From NCBI RefSeq assembly GCF_029590555.1, contig NZ_CP081001.1, forward strand, positions 2,762,001-2,826,000: a DNA stretch of 64,000 nucleotides, written 5' to 3'. Below the pieces are notes generated by a model that ran no database searches, was not told the DNA's origin, and worked only from the letters and a program-made list of their open reading frames with translations. The translations under genes and the position numbers were made by a program. Below, piece after piece: positions 52,560 to 62,723 of the stretch. Each line of letters begins with the position of its first letter. Within the stretch, counting starts at the first letter, position 1. This stretch comes from Sphingobium sp. V4. Its GTDB lineage: Bacteria; Pseudomonadota; Alphaproteobacteria; Sphingomonadales; Sphingomonadaceae.

Positions 52560-53882
52560 GTGGTCGCATCACTGGGGCAATTGCTGGATCTGATGCGCCA
52601 TCACGGTGCCTATCGCATCTATGCAAAGCGGCTGTCGCCCAACGATAATTCGAAGAATCAGGTCTATCTCGGTGACGGCTTTGCGGCGCTGAACGTCATC
52701 CCTCATGGCGAGGTTTACACCGACGCCGCCGAAAAGGCTGGCAGCGTTCGTGACCGTGCCAAGGCCGATGTCGAATTTTACTGGGTCAATGAGGAGGGCA
52801 GGCACCGTGCGCCCGACGCCAACCTGATCCTCTATCCCAAATATCCCGAAGTGCGGATGTCCGGCTTTTTGAAGGGCTGTAAGGCAGCTCCTTCAAAGCT
52901 CCTCACGGTCCGTGACGAGGGGCGGGCCATGTTCTTTGGCATGACCCGGGAGGGCATCGTGCTGGGGTACGTGACCGACGCCGATAACCCGATCACGAAA
53001 GAGCTGGTGGCAGCCGCCTGGCCGATGCTGGGCGTCTTCATCGAGCTGCCGCTCAGTCTGGACCAGCCTGCCGATCCGAAGACGATCCTGCTCGACGAAT
53101 TACGTCGCATTTATCAGCTGAACTGGATCATGTCCCAGAAGCTGGCGAAGGACGGCACGAAGATGCCCTATGCCGCCCGCAACGGGGGTGGCTATACCCT
53201 TGAAGCTGAGCTTGGCATTACGCCTAACGGCTATGCGGAGCCCGATTTCATGGGCTGGGAGGTGAAGCAATATGGCGTGAATAATTTCACGGCGTTCAGA
53301 CCAAAATCGCCGGTCACGCTCATGACGCCGGAGCCGACCGGCGGCATCTACAAGACCGAGGGAGTAGCAGAATTTCTGAAGCGGTTCGGTTATGCGGATC
53401 AGAGCGGCAAGGAAGATCGCTTCAATTTTGGTGGCCGTTACGATTGCACCCGTGATCACCACCATCTGACCGGCTTGCGAATGACCCTTACAGGATATGA
53501 TGCAGCCAGTGGCAAGATAGCTGACATTGGCGGCGGCTTGGCACTGATCGATGCGGCCGACAAGGTTGCCGCCTCCTGGTCGTTCAAGGGCCTGATGGCG
53601 CACTGGAACCGGAAGCATGCGCAGGCGGCCTATGTTCCTTCCCTGTCCCGCACTCCGCCGCCAGAATATAGTTATGGCGCGCAGGTGCTCCTTTGCGAAC
53701 AGACCGATTTCCTGCGGTTTATCAGAGCCTTCGCAGAGGGGACAGTATATTACGATCCTGCTGTTAAAATCGAAAAGGCTTCGTCAGCAAAGCCGGACAT
53801 AAAGCGGCGGAGCCAGTTTCGAGTTGCCCATTCTGATCTGACGCAACTTTATGAAGGGCACGAAATGGTTTCTCTGTCCTGA
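52560..53882 (+). CDS. MvaI/BcnI-family type II restriction endonuclease
   Basis: 440 residues with a GTG start immediately after the vsr stop. GGGYTLEAELGITPNGYAEP near residue 209 and DFMGWEVKQYG near 230 form the E...D...ExK active site of the MvaI/BcnI family. The N-terminal 200 residues are an extra domain with no assignment. MvaI cuts CCWGG and BcnI CCSGG, so a CCNGG-type target is expected. The three genes abut, forming one operon. Confidence 0.85.
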   Translation: MVASLGQLLDLMRHHGAYRIYAKRLSPNDNSKNQVYLGDGFAALNVIPHGEVYTDAAEKAGSVRDRAKADVEFYWVNEEGRHRAPDANLILYPKYPEVRMSGFLKGCKAAPSKLLTVRDEGRAMFFGMTREGIVLGYVTDADNPITKELVAAAWPMLGVFIELPLSLDQPADPKTILLDELRRIYQLNWIMSQKLAKDGTKMPYAARNGGGYTLEAELGITPNGYAEPDFMGWEVKQYGVNNFTAFRPKSPVTLMTPEPTGGIYKTEGVAEFLKRFGYADQSGKEDRFNFGGRYDCTRDHHHLTGLRMTLTGYDAASGKIADIGGGLALIDAADKVAASWSFKGLMAHWNRKHAQAAYVPSLSRTPPPEYSYGAQVLLCEQTDFLRFIRAFAEGTVYYDPAVKIEKASSAKPDIKRRSQFRVAHSDLTQLYEGHEMVSLS

Positions 53883-54027
53883 AGTGTGATCATAATCAGG
53901 GTTTGCCGGCTTCCGTCGTAATTGCGCCAAGGCCGGCAGCACCTCACTACCGGATGATTGTTGCTGAGCTTGTCATATATCGCGCTGAGGCCAACGGCTG
54001 CCATTACATCGTTGCCCCGCTAGCAGG

Positions 54028-55698
54028 TTAATCGGCAGGAGCGGGTCCTGCCGCGTCGCTGCCGGACATTGGCGGCGACCTCAGCCAGTCAAGAATCCGC
54101 TCCTGGCCAACGAGAACCAGATGCGTTCTCGCACGCGACACGGCAACATAGGCAAGCTCGACCTCGTCCGCTATTTCCCTGGACGCCGCGACGATCACCA
54201 CCGGACGCTCCAGCCCCTTGAAGCGCAGAATTGTATCAACAACAGAAACGTAGGTGCCGCTCCGGTCGAGCGCCTGCCGGATTGACGCCGCAAGCGCCGT
54301 AGTCGGAGCAAGGATAGCGATGTCACCGGAGCTCACATTCTCATGAAGAACCAGCTTCCGCGCCTCACCCGCCGCGATCGCGGCGATCTCCTGCTCGCCG
54401 CACGGCAGCACTGTGATGTCTGTGCCTTCGGGTCCGTCGGCAAAGATGTTCATTCCGCGATAGTGCCCGGACGCAATCAGGTGAATTTTCCGTGTGTTAC
54501 GCAGATTGTGCTCAAAGCCTACGTTGAGCAGGTTGAATGAGGCGAGCTGGGAGCTCACGCTGCCATAGATGCTCTGGTTGGTGTCGTAGAAGGCGTGGAG
54601 GAAGCTCTTTTCAGAGGCGAGCAGCCCGTCGATGGCAACCCACCAGTGCGATGGAAAATCCTGCGCCTCATCGACCACTATCGCGTCAAACCGCAGATCT
54701 GTACGAAGCTCGGCAGCCCGCATGAGTGCGTCGATCCACGCGTCAGAAACGACATCGTCATCCAGCCGGTCAGGCGCGGGCAGCTCGGCCGCCGCGACCA
54801 TCTGCCGGCAAAGCGCGGCGAAGGACAGAACTTCGACGCCGGTGCCGGGTGCCCGCGTCGAGAGGGCGTCTGCGAGCGGCTCCCCGAGGCAAAGCAACAA
54901 CGTCCTGTTGCCTGAGCCGGCGAGGCGGGCCGCGTCCTCGAACGCCACGATCGTCTTGCCTGTACCGGCCCCGCCGCCAACAGCGATACGCGGCAACGCC
55001 GAGATCATTCCCAGAACCCGGAACTGGCCGGGGGTGAGCGCCGCGATAGCCTGTTCGTCATCGTCGATCAGCGTCGCAAGCGGAACCTTGAGCTGGAACG
55101 GCGCGGCGAGCAGCTTTTCAAGAACCTTGATCCCGTCGCCGCCAACACTCTCCTCATCGCCGCCGGACAGCCGCTCACCGACCCAGTCAGCTATGCTGGC
55201 CAGGCCCGGGCGGCAGCAGAATATCTCCCGCGGCTTGTCCATGCCAAGATTGACCGGAATCTGTCCGAGGTCGGGAAAGATCACGCCGTGCCGGAAACGC
55301 ACAAAGCGGCGGCTGTTCCATCCGCCCATGGCCTGCATCCTGCGTAGCAGTTCATGCTTGGCGCTGCGCGCCTGCTCTACCGGATTCTTGATGGCATGGC
55401 GGATGTTGTCCCGGTCACGGCTCCACCACTTGTCGTCGGCCGGATCATAGCTGATCCCGCCGCCTTTTACCTCGATCGCAAGCACGCCGTGCGCAGGGTG
55501 CGCGACAACGAAATCGCACTCGCCATCACGCTCGCCACCACTGCTGGTCAGGCCGAGCCAGGGACGGCTGTAAAACACCACCCAGCCGGCGCCGAGCTGG
55601 GCCTGCAGGGCTTTCCATACCCGTACCTCGGCATCGCGGTATCGACTGCCCGTCACTTCGCCCGGCAACCTGGCCGGCCACATCGTTGCGCCGCTCAA
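54028..55698 (-). CDS. NERD nuclease-UvrD/Rep-type (SF1) helicase fusion
   Basis: 556 residues. N-terminal NERD domain: GECDFVVAHPAHGVLAIEVK, with the EVK of the PD-(D/E)XK active site near residue 74. The SF1 motor follows: Walker A VGGGAGTGKTIVAFEDA near 238, Walker B DAIVVDEAQDFPSHWW near 343, and YVAVSRARTHLVLVG near 520. NERD-SF1 fusions are common in phage defence. Its start overlaps the drmB stop by 4 bp, making it the last gene of the four-gene operon. A 145-bp gap with a TGCCGGC/GCCGGCA stem (53904-53938) separates it from the convergent restriction gene. Confidence 0.92.
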   Translation of the reverse strand: MSGATMWPARLPGEVTGSRYRDAEVRVWKALQAQLGAGWVVFYSRPWLGLTSSGGERDGECDFVVAHPAHGVLAIEVKGGGISYDPADDKWWSRDRDNIRHAIKNPVEQARSAKHELLRRMQAMGGWNSRRFVRFRHGVIFPDLGQIPVNLGMDKPREIFCCRPGLASIADWVGERLSGGDEESVGGDGIKVLEKLLAAPFQLKVPLATLIDDDEQAIAALTPGQFRVLGMISALPRIAVGGGAGTGKTIVAFEDAARLAGSGNRTLLLCLGEPLADALSTRAPGTGVEVLSFAALCRQMVAAAELPAPDRLDDDVVSDAWIDALMRAAELRTDLRFDAIVVDEAQDFPSHWWVAIDGLLASEKSFLHAFYDTNQSIYGSVSSQLASFNLLNVGFEHNLRNTRKIHLIASGHYRGMNIFADGPEGTDITVLPCGEQEIAAIAAGEARKLVLHENVSSGDIAILAPTTALAASIRQALDRSGTYVSVVDTILRFKGLERPVVIVAASREIADEVELAYVAVSRARTHLVLVGQERILDWLRSPPMSGSDAAGPAPAD

Positions 55699-57539
55699 AT
55701 GTAATCTCCCTGAAGCATCATATGGAAGAAACCGGTCTCCGGTGTGTCAGGCTTGCCCACAAGCAGCGCGCGATCGAGCAAGCGGTTGAATTCCTCGCAA
55801 GCCGTCTCGGGTGCGAGCAGGCAGGCATGACAGGCTGCAAGCGACAGGCCGTCATCCGGCGCAAGCAGGTTCTCTATGCAAAGGGGATCCGAGGAGCACC
55901 ATGCCTGCGCGCGGATGGCCGACACGACCGTTCGGGCCATGCGGATGGGATCGCCCTGGCGTTGCAGCCCGCCAAGCGTCCCGTCGTCATCACTTGTCGC
56001 AGTGTAGATGAGCAGGCCGGCCATTGGCTGATCGCCCGTGGAAGCGTAAAGCCTTTCGCGCAACGCTGTCGTGGCATATCCGCAGTCCAGCGTCAGTTGC
56101 CGCATCAGTGCGTGGGCGAAGCCGTGCAGAAGCAGGAAACGCGCGGACACCGGGCGCGGCGGTGGAGCGTCAGGTCCATACCGGTCGAGATGGGCCGCGA
56201 CGGAGGCGTCGTGGATGCGCGCTGTCCTTTCTGCGACGTCCTGTCGCTCCTCCCACGCAGAGAGGGCGTGCTCGTCGAGCGTGAGAAAGATCCCCTCGCC
56301 ACGAACCTCGATAGCCGGGAGCCAGTCGAGACGCGTCTTTGAAAGCGGCGCGACGGCACCGGCATCCGGATCACCGGGCGGCTGGATCCGGGTGAAGCCT
56401 TTCATCGCCCGAACTTCGCGCAGCCGCACTGCCCTGACGAGCCTGCCGATCCAGGGAGCAAGATCGCCAGGCACTACGCAGGGCCGGATCTCGAACTCAT
56501 GATCCAGCCCCTCGGCTCTCGTCCCGCCCGTCAGCTGGCGATATTCCTCGAGCCGCAGGTCCGAGGTCTCTATTGCTTCATGGCCGGCAATACGCAGGTC
56601 CACCTCGGTTGCGAGCTGTTCAGCCGTAAGCCCCAGATCCGAAAGTGTCTGGGCAAGATCCCCCCGCGCAAGGATCCGGATGAATGCGCTTCGATCCTCT
56701 GGATGAGTGTTGCGGATGTTGTCCCAGTGAACGCCGAGTGCTTCCTGCAAGCGGTCCGACCACGGCGGTATGCTGAGTGCTGACTCGATCACCGGAAAGT
56801 GCAGGTTGGAGGCACCGCGCTGCATGGCGCGTGACTCGCCACCACAATTCTCTGTCCCGTCGGCCAGCCACGGCCGGCGCCCCCGGCAAGGGGGGAAATG
56901 TGACTTGCCACCGGCGCGCGGTTTGCCGAATATGCCGTCCATTGACCGCTTCTTGCTGCATTCGGGGCAGCTCAGGACGAGGCCGGCGAGTCCTGCGCTC
57001 TCGGCGGTCAGCTTGAGAAAGCCTCGCCTGCGCGCGCAGTCGGGGGCATGCTGCACCCAGACATGCCAAGGGAACTCGTCGATGTGTCCCCGTTCGCACG
57101 CGGTGATGAAACGGACGGGAATCACATACATCCTGCGCCGGCCCGGGGCCTTCTGCGTACACGAGGCACACCACCGCCCCGCGCGGCCCGGCTCGTCGTC
57201 CCAGCGCCCTTCAGGTGCGATGAGATTGCATCCCGGACACTGCAGCCATTCCGGGAAACGGACAGCGACGAGCGACCGCATCGCATCGGCATCATTTGCG
57301 CTGTTCCGCACCGGTGGCAGCCTGAATCCCCTGACACCGAGCTTTTTCTGCAATCGCTCCTCGAGGATCGCCTGCGGATGAAGCATACCGGCTGGCGGGA
57401 AATTGCGATCCCATTCCTCCAGTCCGGCTGCAACCCCCGAGACCGGTGCGTCTCCCGCGCGAAAATCGATGATTGCTCCCGGACCAAATGTCTGGACCGC
57501 GGCGCTGCGACGCAGGTCGCCAAGTTCATTTTTTGCCAT
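55695..57539 (-). CDS. drmB: DrmB-like DUF1998 protein
   Basis: 614 residues from the ATG at 57539, placed 2 bp after the drmA-like stop; a longer frame upstream is a shadow of that gene. N-terminal cysteine pairs (LQCPGCN near 100, WCASC near 122, LSCPECSKKRS near 190) and the C-terminal DUF1998 block, WCSSDPLCIEN then ACHACLLAPETACEEFN, are diagnostic of DISARM DrmB. In DISARM, DrmB works with the DrmA helicase on incoming DNA. Confidence 0.9.
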   Translation of the reverse strand: MAKNELGDLRRSAAVQTFGPGAIIDFRAGDAPVSGVAAGLEEWDRNFPPAGMLHPQAILEERLQKKLGVRGFRLPPVRNSANDADAMRSLVAVRFPEWLQCPGCNLIAPEGRWDDEPGRAGRWCASCTQKAPGRRRMYVIPVRFITACERGHIDEFPWHVWVQHAPDCARRRGFLKLTAESAGLAGLVLSCPECSKKRSMDGIFGKPRAGGKSHFPPCRGRRPWLADGTENCGGESRAMQRGASNLHFPVIESALSIPPWSDRLQEALGVHWDNIRNTHPEDRSAFIRILARGDLAQTLSDLGLTAEQLATEVDLRIAGHEAIETSDLRLEEYRQLTGGTRAEGLDHEFEIRPCVVPGDLAPWIGRLVRAVRLREVRAMKGFTRIQPPGDPDAGAVAPLSKTRLDWLPAIEVRGEGIFLTLDEHALSAWEERQDVAERTARIHDASVAAHLDRYGPDAPPPRPVSARFLLLHGFAHALMRQLTLDCGYATTALRERLYASTGDQPMAGLLIYTATSDDDGTLGGLQRQGDPIRMARTVVSAIRAQAWCSSDPLCIENLLAPDDGLSLAACHACLLAPETACEEFNRLLDRALLVGKPDTPETGFFHMMLQGDYI

Positions 57540-57541
57540 CT

Positions 57542-60500
57542 CTATTGCTCGCCCCTCAGCTTCTCCAGCAACCGGAACGGCGTGGCCGGCTCGACCGCGC
57601 GCATGGTGTTGGGTGTTGGCCATGCCTGACCGATCGAACGGCCCGAGGCGCGCTTTGCTGCCGCTTCCTCGGCGCCCTGCAACAACGACACCGCCTCGTT
57701 GCGGGCATCCCAATATTGTGCCGGGGAGCGCCGCAGCCAGCGGTCGAGGCGGCGTTCAAGCTCTGTTGCAACATCGGTCTCAAGCGGGTCAATCCTCGCC
57801 GCACGGGCGGCGATGGCGCCGATCAGCTTACGGACAGGGACAAGATCATCGTCATCCAGCGCTGGCAGATCGAGCTTCCCTGGCAGGGCATGGCGTACCA
57901 CGGCAACAAGAACCGCATGAAGCGCCCGGTCACGTGCGCGGGATGCAAAGGGCGTCACGCTCGTCGCCTCGACATCGCGGTACAGCGTCGCGTGCCAGCT
58001 GCCGAACGTCTCATAGTGTGACCGGTCCCGCGGCTTGGCATTGTTGAGAAGCGCGACCACCAGTCCTGGTACCCGCCCACGACCTACACGACTGGTCGCC
58101 TGGATATACTCGGCGATCGTTTTTGGCTGGCCGTTTACGACCATAAGTCCAAGGCGACGGATGTCGACGCCAACGCTGAGCATGTTGGTCGCGAGCACAA
58201 CGTCGAGCGCACCTGCAGTACCCGCAGGGATCTCAAGCCGGTTGAGCATGTCCCGGATTTCCTGCTGGCTTCTGCGTGAAGTCAGCTCTTCCACCATCGC
58301 CGGGATCCGGTCCTGCTCACCGCGACGTCGGGCGATCTGACGCAGACTGCTGTGGACGTCGTCCTGCGTCAGCACCAGTGCGCCGCCAAGCTCCCGCAAC
58401 GAGTTGAAGTAGGCGACCAGGGTCCAGTAGCTGTCGCGGTCGCCCTCGGCGAGCCCGGCGAGCGCGGTCTGGAGCAGCGAGGCGAGCGCTGCCTGTAGCG
58501 TGAACTTGGCGGACCGGCCGGCGGTGGTAACACCGGCATAAAGTCGTCCGAATGCCTCCGGTCGGCAATCAATCACCGCAAACCCGGAGTCCGTTGCATC
58601 AAGTCCTGGTGGCGGGAACTGGCACGTGCCGCGATCGAACAATGCAAGCACCTGATCGTTTGCACGGCGGATTGTGGCGGTGGAGCCAATGATTTTCGGC
58701 CTTGTACCGTCAGCGGAGAGGATAAGGTCCAGCGCCGCCTCGTAAAGACCAGCCAATGTTCCCAGCGGTCCGGAGATCAGGTGCAATTCGTCCTGCAATA
58801 TGAGTTGCGGCTGGGCATCGGTACCCACGCCGAACAGGCTTGCCGTCCTCTTCTGCCTTACGATCTGCGCAAACTTGTCGACGGTTCCGATCAGGAGCGT
58901 CGGCCTTTCGTTGTAAACGTCCGCATCGACAGCCCAGACCGGAAGGACAAAGCCCGAAAGGATGCAGGTCGCTGTCCGGCAACGCGCTGTGACCGGATCG
59001 GTGGCCTTGGCCTGGATGTAATCCAGCCTGGCATGGCATGCCGGGCAGTCCACCAGCTGTGCGGGTGTCGGCTTTTGCGGGTCTGCCCGGCTGGCATAGG
59101 CGTCTGCACGAGAGTTGGGAGTCGCATCGGCACCAACCCACAGGCCGATCGCGAATGGAGTGTCACCAAGTGACCCGTGCGCCGGCGCGGGAACTAGGCT
59201 TCTGCGGATCGCCTCGCAGGCGAAGATCATCGCCGATGCCCGCACGAACTGCTGGGTGGTCAGAAGTCTGAGTGTGTAGCGCATTATCGCCGCGACACCC
59301 GCGCCATCATCAGGCCGTGCGCGAGAGAGGCGCCGGTGAAACGCTGTGAATGCAATGAGGCCGAGATAGGCCTCGGTTTTGCCGCCGCCGGTCGGGAACC
59401 AGAGCAAATCCATGACCTCGCGGTCCTCGTGCGTTCCGTTCGCACTGGATTCGAGGGTCAACAGCAGGAAACCAAGCTGGAACGGGCGCCAGCGCAGACC
59501 GCCTTCGCCACTCCATTCGCGCTGCAAGGTCATCGCTCGGTTCGCCAGCTGGAACGCCTGTCGCGCCGCGGTGTCGCGGCCCAGCCAGGCCGCACCCTGG
59601 CGCATCCGGCGGAGAACGCTTCCTGCCTCCTGAATGTGACGGTTCGCAGTTTCCTTTCGCGTTCCCGTCAACGATGCAAGCCGCTGCTCCTGCAGTCCAA
59701 TCCAGCGGCCGTATGCATCGCAGAGCCGTTCCAGCCCCGAAACGAGATCGGCTCCATCGGCCTCCGCCAGCCATGCGGCGGAAAGCGGGTCAGGCGCCTG
59801 CGCGGACATTTCGGCGAAAACCTCATGCCCATTTCCGCTGACCGGCGGAGTCAGGGCATCAGGTATCCAGGCAATGCGGATCGAGGTCGCGGTCTGTCCG
59901 GATTCTTCCGTTGTCCATGACGCGGACGCCGTATGGCCCGCCGCAAATTCGCGCGCGTCCCGGTAAAGAAGGCCGGCAGACCTGTCTTCATCGTCGACTT
60001 CCGAGCGCCGGCTTGGCCGGGCGACCAGACGGCTTCCCGGCGCTGCCTCGATTTCCAGCGCTGTCTGGAAAAGCGTGACCTTCTCGACTGCCTCACGACC
60101 CGCCTCCGCGGGCCGGGCAAGATTGACGAGGGTTATCGTCGCAAGCGTGCCACCGGGGAACCGCGAAGCACGCCAGTTGATGCGCGCACCCTCGATCCCG
60201 GGCGTCTCGACATCGAGCCAGCCGCTTCCTTCCGGCAAGGAGACATCGACAAATCCGATTTCAATCTGCCGTCGGGACCATTGCAGCGTGCCCCCTGCCT
60301 CGCGGTTGGATGTATAGAGCCCGAAAGCGACACGGATCTTGACGCCGGGTACATCATCACCGTCCTGCCGCACGGCAAAGGACAGGCCGGCCGCAGATGG
60401 CCTGCGCATGCTGACGCCGGCAGGCCGGGCAGCGTCGTCATCGTCTGATCCGCCCTCCTCGCTTCCGGCTACCGCCAGCCTCTCGTCTTCCTCGGGGGCA

Positions 60501-60655
60501 ACCTCGGTATTGGTTGGCCACAGTATGCCGGTCAGCCACACATCCGAGGGGCGGGAATCGAGTGTCTCATCGATACGATCAGGGCCGATGAGATCGGTCC
60601 GCAATCGTTCCAGAACCGTTTGCCTGGCGATGTCGGGCGGCGATGTCGCTGTCAT
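57542..60655 (-). CDS. drmA: DrmA-like helicase
   Basis: 1037 residues from the ATG at 60655, which overlaps the preceding stop by 4 bp. Walker A LLWFPTGGGKTEAYLGLIAF near 420, DEXH-type LILQDELHLISGPLG near 620 and motif VI YIQATSRVGRGR near 853 are those of the DrmA SF2 family. An inserted zinc ribbon (CPACHARLDY...CRTATC) lies near 537-563, and the first 300 residues are a beta-rich accessory domain. DrmA is the motor of DISARM. Confidence 0.92.
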   Translation of the reverse strand: MTATSPPDIARQTVLERLRTDLIGPDRIDETLDSRPSDVWLTGILWPTNTEVAPEEDERLAVAGSEEGGSDDDDAARPAGVSMRRPSAAGLSFAVRQDGDDVPGVKIRVAFGLYTSNREAGGTLQWSRRQIEIGFVDVSLPEGSGWLDVETPGIEGARINWRASRFPGGTLATITLVNLARPAEAGREAVEKVTLFQTALEIEAAPGSRLVARPSRRSEVDDEDRSAGLLYRDAREFAAGHTASASWTTEESGQTATSIRIAWIPDALTPPVSGNGHEVFAEMSAQAPDPLSAAWLAEADGADLVSGLERLCDAYGRWIGLQEQRLASLTGTRKETANRHIQEAGSVLRRMRQGAAWLGRDTAARQAFQLANRAMTLQREWSGEGGLRWRPFQLGFLLLTLESSANGTHEDREVMDLLWFPTGGGKTEAYLGLIAFTAFHRRLSRARPDDGAGVAAIMRYTLRLLTTQQFVRASAMIFACEAIRRSLVPAPAHGSLGDTPFAIGLWVGADATPNSRADAYASRADPQKPTPAQLVDCPACHARLDYIQAKATDPVTARCRTATCILSGFVLPVWAVDADVYNERPTLLIGTVDKFAQIVRQKRTASLFGVGTDAQPQLILQDELHLISGPLGTLAGLYEAALDLILSADGTRPKIIGSTATIRRANDQVLALFDRGTCQFPPPGLDATDSGFAVIDCRPEAFGRLYAGVTTAGRSAKFTLQAALASLLQTALAGLAEGDRDSYWTLVAYFNSLRELGGALVLTQDDVHSSLRQIARRRGEQDRIPAMVEELTSRRSQQEIRDMLNRLEIPAGTAGALDVVLATNMLSVGVDIRRLGLMVVNGQPKTIAEYIQATSRVGRGRVPGLVVALLNNAKPRDRSHYETFGSWHATLYRDVEATSVTPFASRARDRALHAVLVAVVRHALPGKLDLPALDDDDLVPVRKLIGAIAARAARIDPLETDVATELERRLDRWLRRSPAQYWDARNEAVSLLQGAEEAAAKRASGRSIGQAWPTPNTMRAVEPATPFRLLEKLRGEQ

Positions 60656-62655
60656 TTGAGTGTCCTGAAACTGCTGAAACCGGTGATCATGGGCGCGAAC
60701 AGGAACCCGCTTGAGCGCCATGGCTCGTGCAGGTCCGCTGTCTTGGGATCATCGGATCGAAGAACGAGGCTCGCGAGACCGATCGAGCGCAGATGTGGCA
60801 GCATCCCGGGAGAGCGCATTGTCTTGATGGCTTTTGCGATTTCCCAGAGATCGAGCCGGAGTTGCTCGTTCAGCAGGCACAGACGCACGCCGTCACTGTC
60901 GCGTACCTCATAGTCCCAGTCGAGCTCGGCCCTCGCATACCCCGCGAGCCCCGTCCGATGAGGCTGGGACAGCCATCGCTGCTGGGCGATCGCGACATCA
61001 TCGGCGGTGGCAAACGCACGTATCCCCACCAGTCCGACCGCGTCGAGATCACCCGCGCGTCCGACTTCCACGCGTCCCGAGCCCTTGCTCCGTCCGCGAC
61101 GCCAGACGCGATGTGACGAGGTCGAGCCAGCAAAGCTGCGACCCGACTTCCCGACAAGGAGCTTGCTGCGCGCGCGCGTCGCGCCGACGAACATCACACG
61201 CGTTTCCTGGTCCGGGGCATCTTCGTCTGGGTCGACCGGTGGAAGAAAGAGGTGAACCTCGTCCGCCTCGCGTCCCTTGCTCGCATGGATCGTGCCCAGG
61301 ACAGGGCCGGCATCGCCATATTCCGGAGAGCAGAAGAGCAACGGCGGCGCCGAGCGGCCGAGCCGCTCGCGCAATCTGCCGAGCTCGACGGTGTCCGCGC
61401 TTTGTCCGGCTACCTCGATGACGTGCGACCACGCCTCGTCGAGTTGTGGCGCCCCGATGGCGGCCGCTCCGACTATCCGGACGTGCCAGAGCGCCTCGAA
61501 ATCGCTGCGACCGATGAGTGGAGCCGTCCAGTCCCAGAACAGCGCGGCCAGCCATGGGCGGATGCGCTGTGGCAGGCCCGACATTCGCAGTCGGTGCGGT
61601 ATCTCTCCGACCCAGGAAGAGCGCTCGAGTACCTCGGCGCGACGTCTGAAAAGAACGAGCGCGTCGTCCCGGGCAGCACCGATATCGAAATCCTTGGCCT
61701 CTCCGGCATCGCCATGGGCGAGCCGGACGACCTCGGCCCGTACTCGCTCGGCCCGTCGCTCGGGGCGCATCGCCGTATCGAGAACGTCGGATCGGACCGC
61801 CGTAAAGATTGCCCTGAGTTTCGGACAATCGGTGCGGTGCACCCGCGAAAGCGCCAGTTCCTGAAAGCCACGATCGCGCATCCGGGCACCAAGGTTCGGG
61901 CCCGTCATCGCCTTGCCACGCTCTTCCTCGGTAAAATCATAGATTGCCTGAGCATCATCCATGAACGCGGTCACGCCGCACCGGTCATCCACGGCGTCAA
62001 CCATTGCCAGAATCAGGTCCTGCCTGACGCCGACGATGTCCTGCCCCTCATCTATGACGAGATGCCGCAGGCGCCCCAGATAATCTGCTGCATCCGGGTC
62101 GCTCTTCAGCGTCGCAACCGTCCTTGAGATGCCTTCGTCAAAACTTCCGGTCAGTGCGGCATCGGTCGCGAATCCGGACTGGAGAGACCAGGCGTGCGAA
62201 TCGAGAGTTGCGATCCGGACCGAGGCGGCGTCGCCTGGATCTTCCAGCGTCGCAGCGATCCGCTGGCGGATTTCAACCACGGCAGTGCGCGTGAAGCTGA
62301 TCATCCATATCCGGGACGCTGGAACACCATCTGCGATAAGTCTGGAGACCCTCCGGCAGGCCACCCAGGTCTTGCCGGTTCCGGGACCTGCGGCGACCGC
62401 GAGCCTGGCATCGGCCTCGGCGTGAATGACTGCCTCCTGCGCCGGGTCCTTTCTGGCCTGGCCCTCATCGGGCTGCTGCACGTCCTGAGCTGGCTTTGCC
62501 GGGTCCGGCAGAATCGCGATGTCTATGGCGCCGTTCCTCACAGGCCACCAGATTCCGCGATAGAACGCTTCCTCGCCCTCATCGGCGGAGCGCATCGAGC
62601 AATTGACACGGCCGATTGCGCGGACGCCCTTAGTCACAGCAATCTCAACCTGCAC
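60652..62655 (-). CDS. UvrD/Rep-type (SF1) helicase
   Basis: 667 residues from the GTG at 62655, preceded by AGGGGGACAGC; earlier starts would run into the divergent promoter. Walker A LAVAAGPGTGKTWVACRRV near 84, Walker B HLVIDEGQDIVGVRQ near 200, VLGTIHASKGREADEVHLF (motif V) and VMFVGATRARSKLLVG (motif VI) mark an SF1 helicase. It leads the four-gene operon, transcribed away from the GHKL ATPase. It is the second SF1 helicase of the array. Confidence 0.9.
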   Translation of the reverse strand: MQVEIAVTKGVRAIGRVNCSMRSADEGEEAFYRGIWWPVRNGAIDIAILPDPAKPAQDVQQPDEGQARKDPAQEAVIHAEADARLAVAAGPGTGKTWVACRRVSRLIADGVPASRIWMISFTRTAVVEIRQRIAATLEDPGDAASVRIATLDSHAWSLQSGFATDAALTGSFDEGISRTVATLKSDPDAADYLGRLRHLVIDEGQDIVGVRQDLILAMVDAVDDRCGVTAFMDDAQAIYDFTEEERGKAMTGPNLGARMRDRGFQELALSRVHRTDCPKLRAIFTAVRSDVLDTAMRPERRAERVRAEVVRLAHGDAGEAKDFDIGAARDDALVLFRRRAEVLERSSWVGEIPHRLRMSGLPQRIRPWLAALFWDWTAPLIGRSDFEALWHVRIVGAAAIGAPQLDEAWSHVIEVAGQSADTVELGRLRERLGRSAPPLLFCSPEYGDAGPVLGTIHASKGREADEVHLFLPPVDPDEDAPDQETRVMFVGATRARSKLLVGKSGRSFAGSTSSHRVWRRGRSKGSGRVEVGRAGDLDAVGLVGIRAFATADDVAIAQQRWLSQPHRTGLAGYARAELDWDYEVRDSDGVRLCLLNEQLRLDLWEIAKAIKTMRSPGMLPHLRSIGLASLVLRSDDPKTADLHEPWRSSGFLFAPMITGFSSFRTLK

Positions 62656-62723
62656 GCTGTCCCCCTGGCCTCCCGATTGATTTCCAAAATTGTTTATTGG
62701 GAAGGATGTGTCAAAGAAAGAAC
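62656..62723. promoter_or_regulatory. Divergent promoter region of the DISARM-like array
   Basis: Only 68 bp separate the UvrD GTG from the GHKL ATG. On the leftward strand a perfect TTGACA (62714-62709) lies at a spacing of 16-17 bp from the AT-rich CAATTT/AATTTT (about 62692-62686), a candidate promoter for the helicase operon. The rightward promoter cannot be placed with confidence; the ribosome-binding stretch AAAGAAAG precedes its ATG. Confidence 0.4.
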
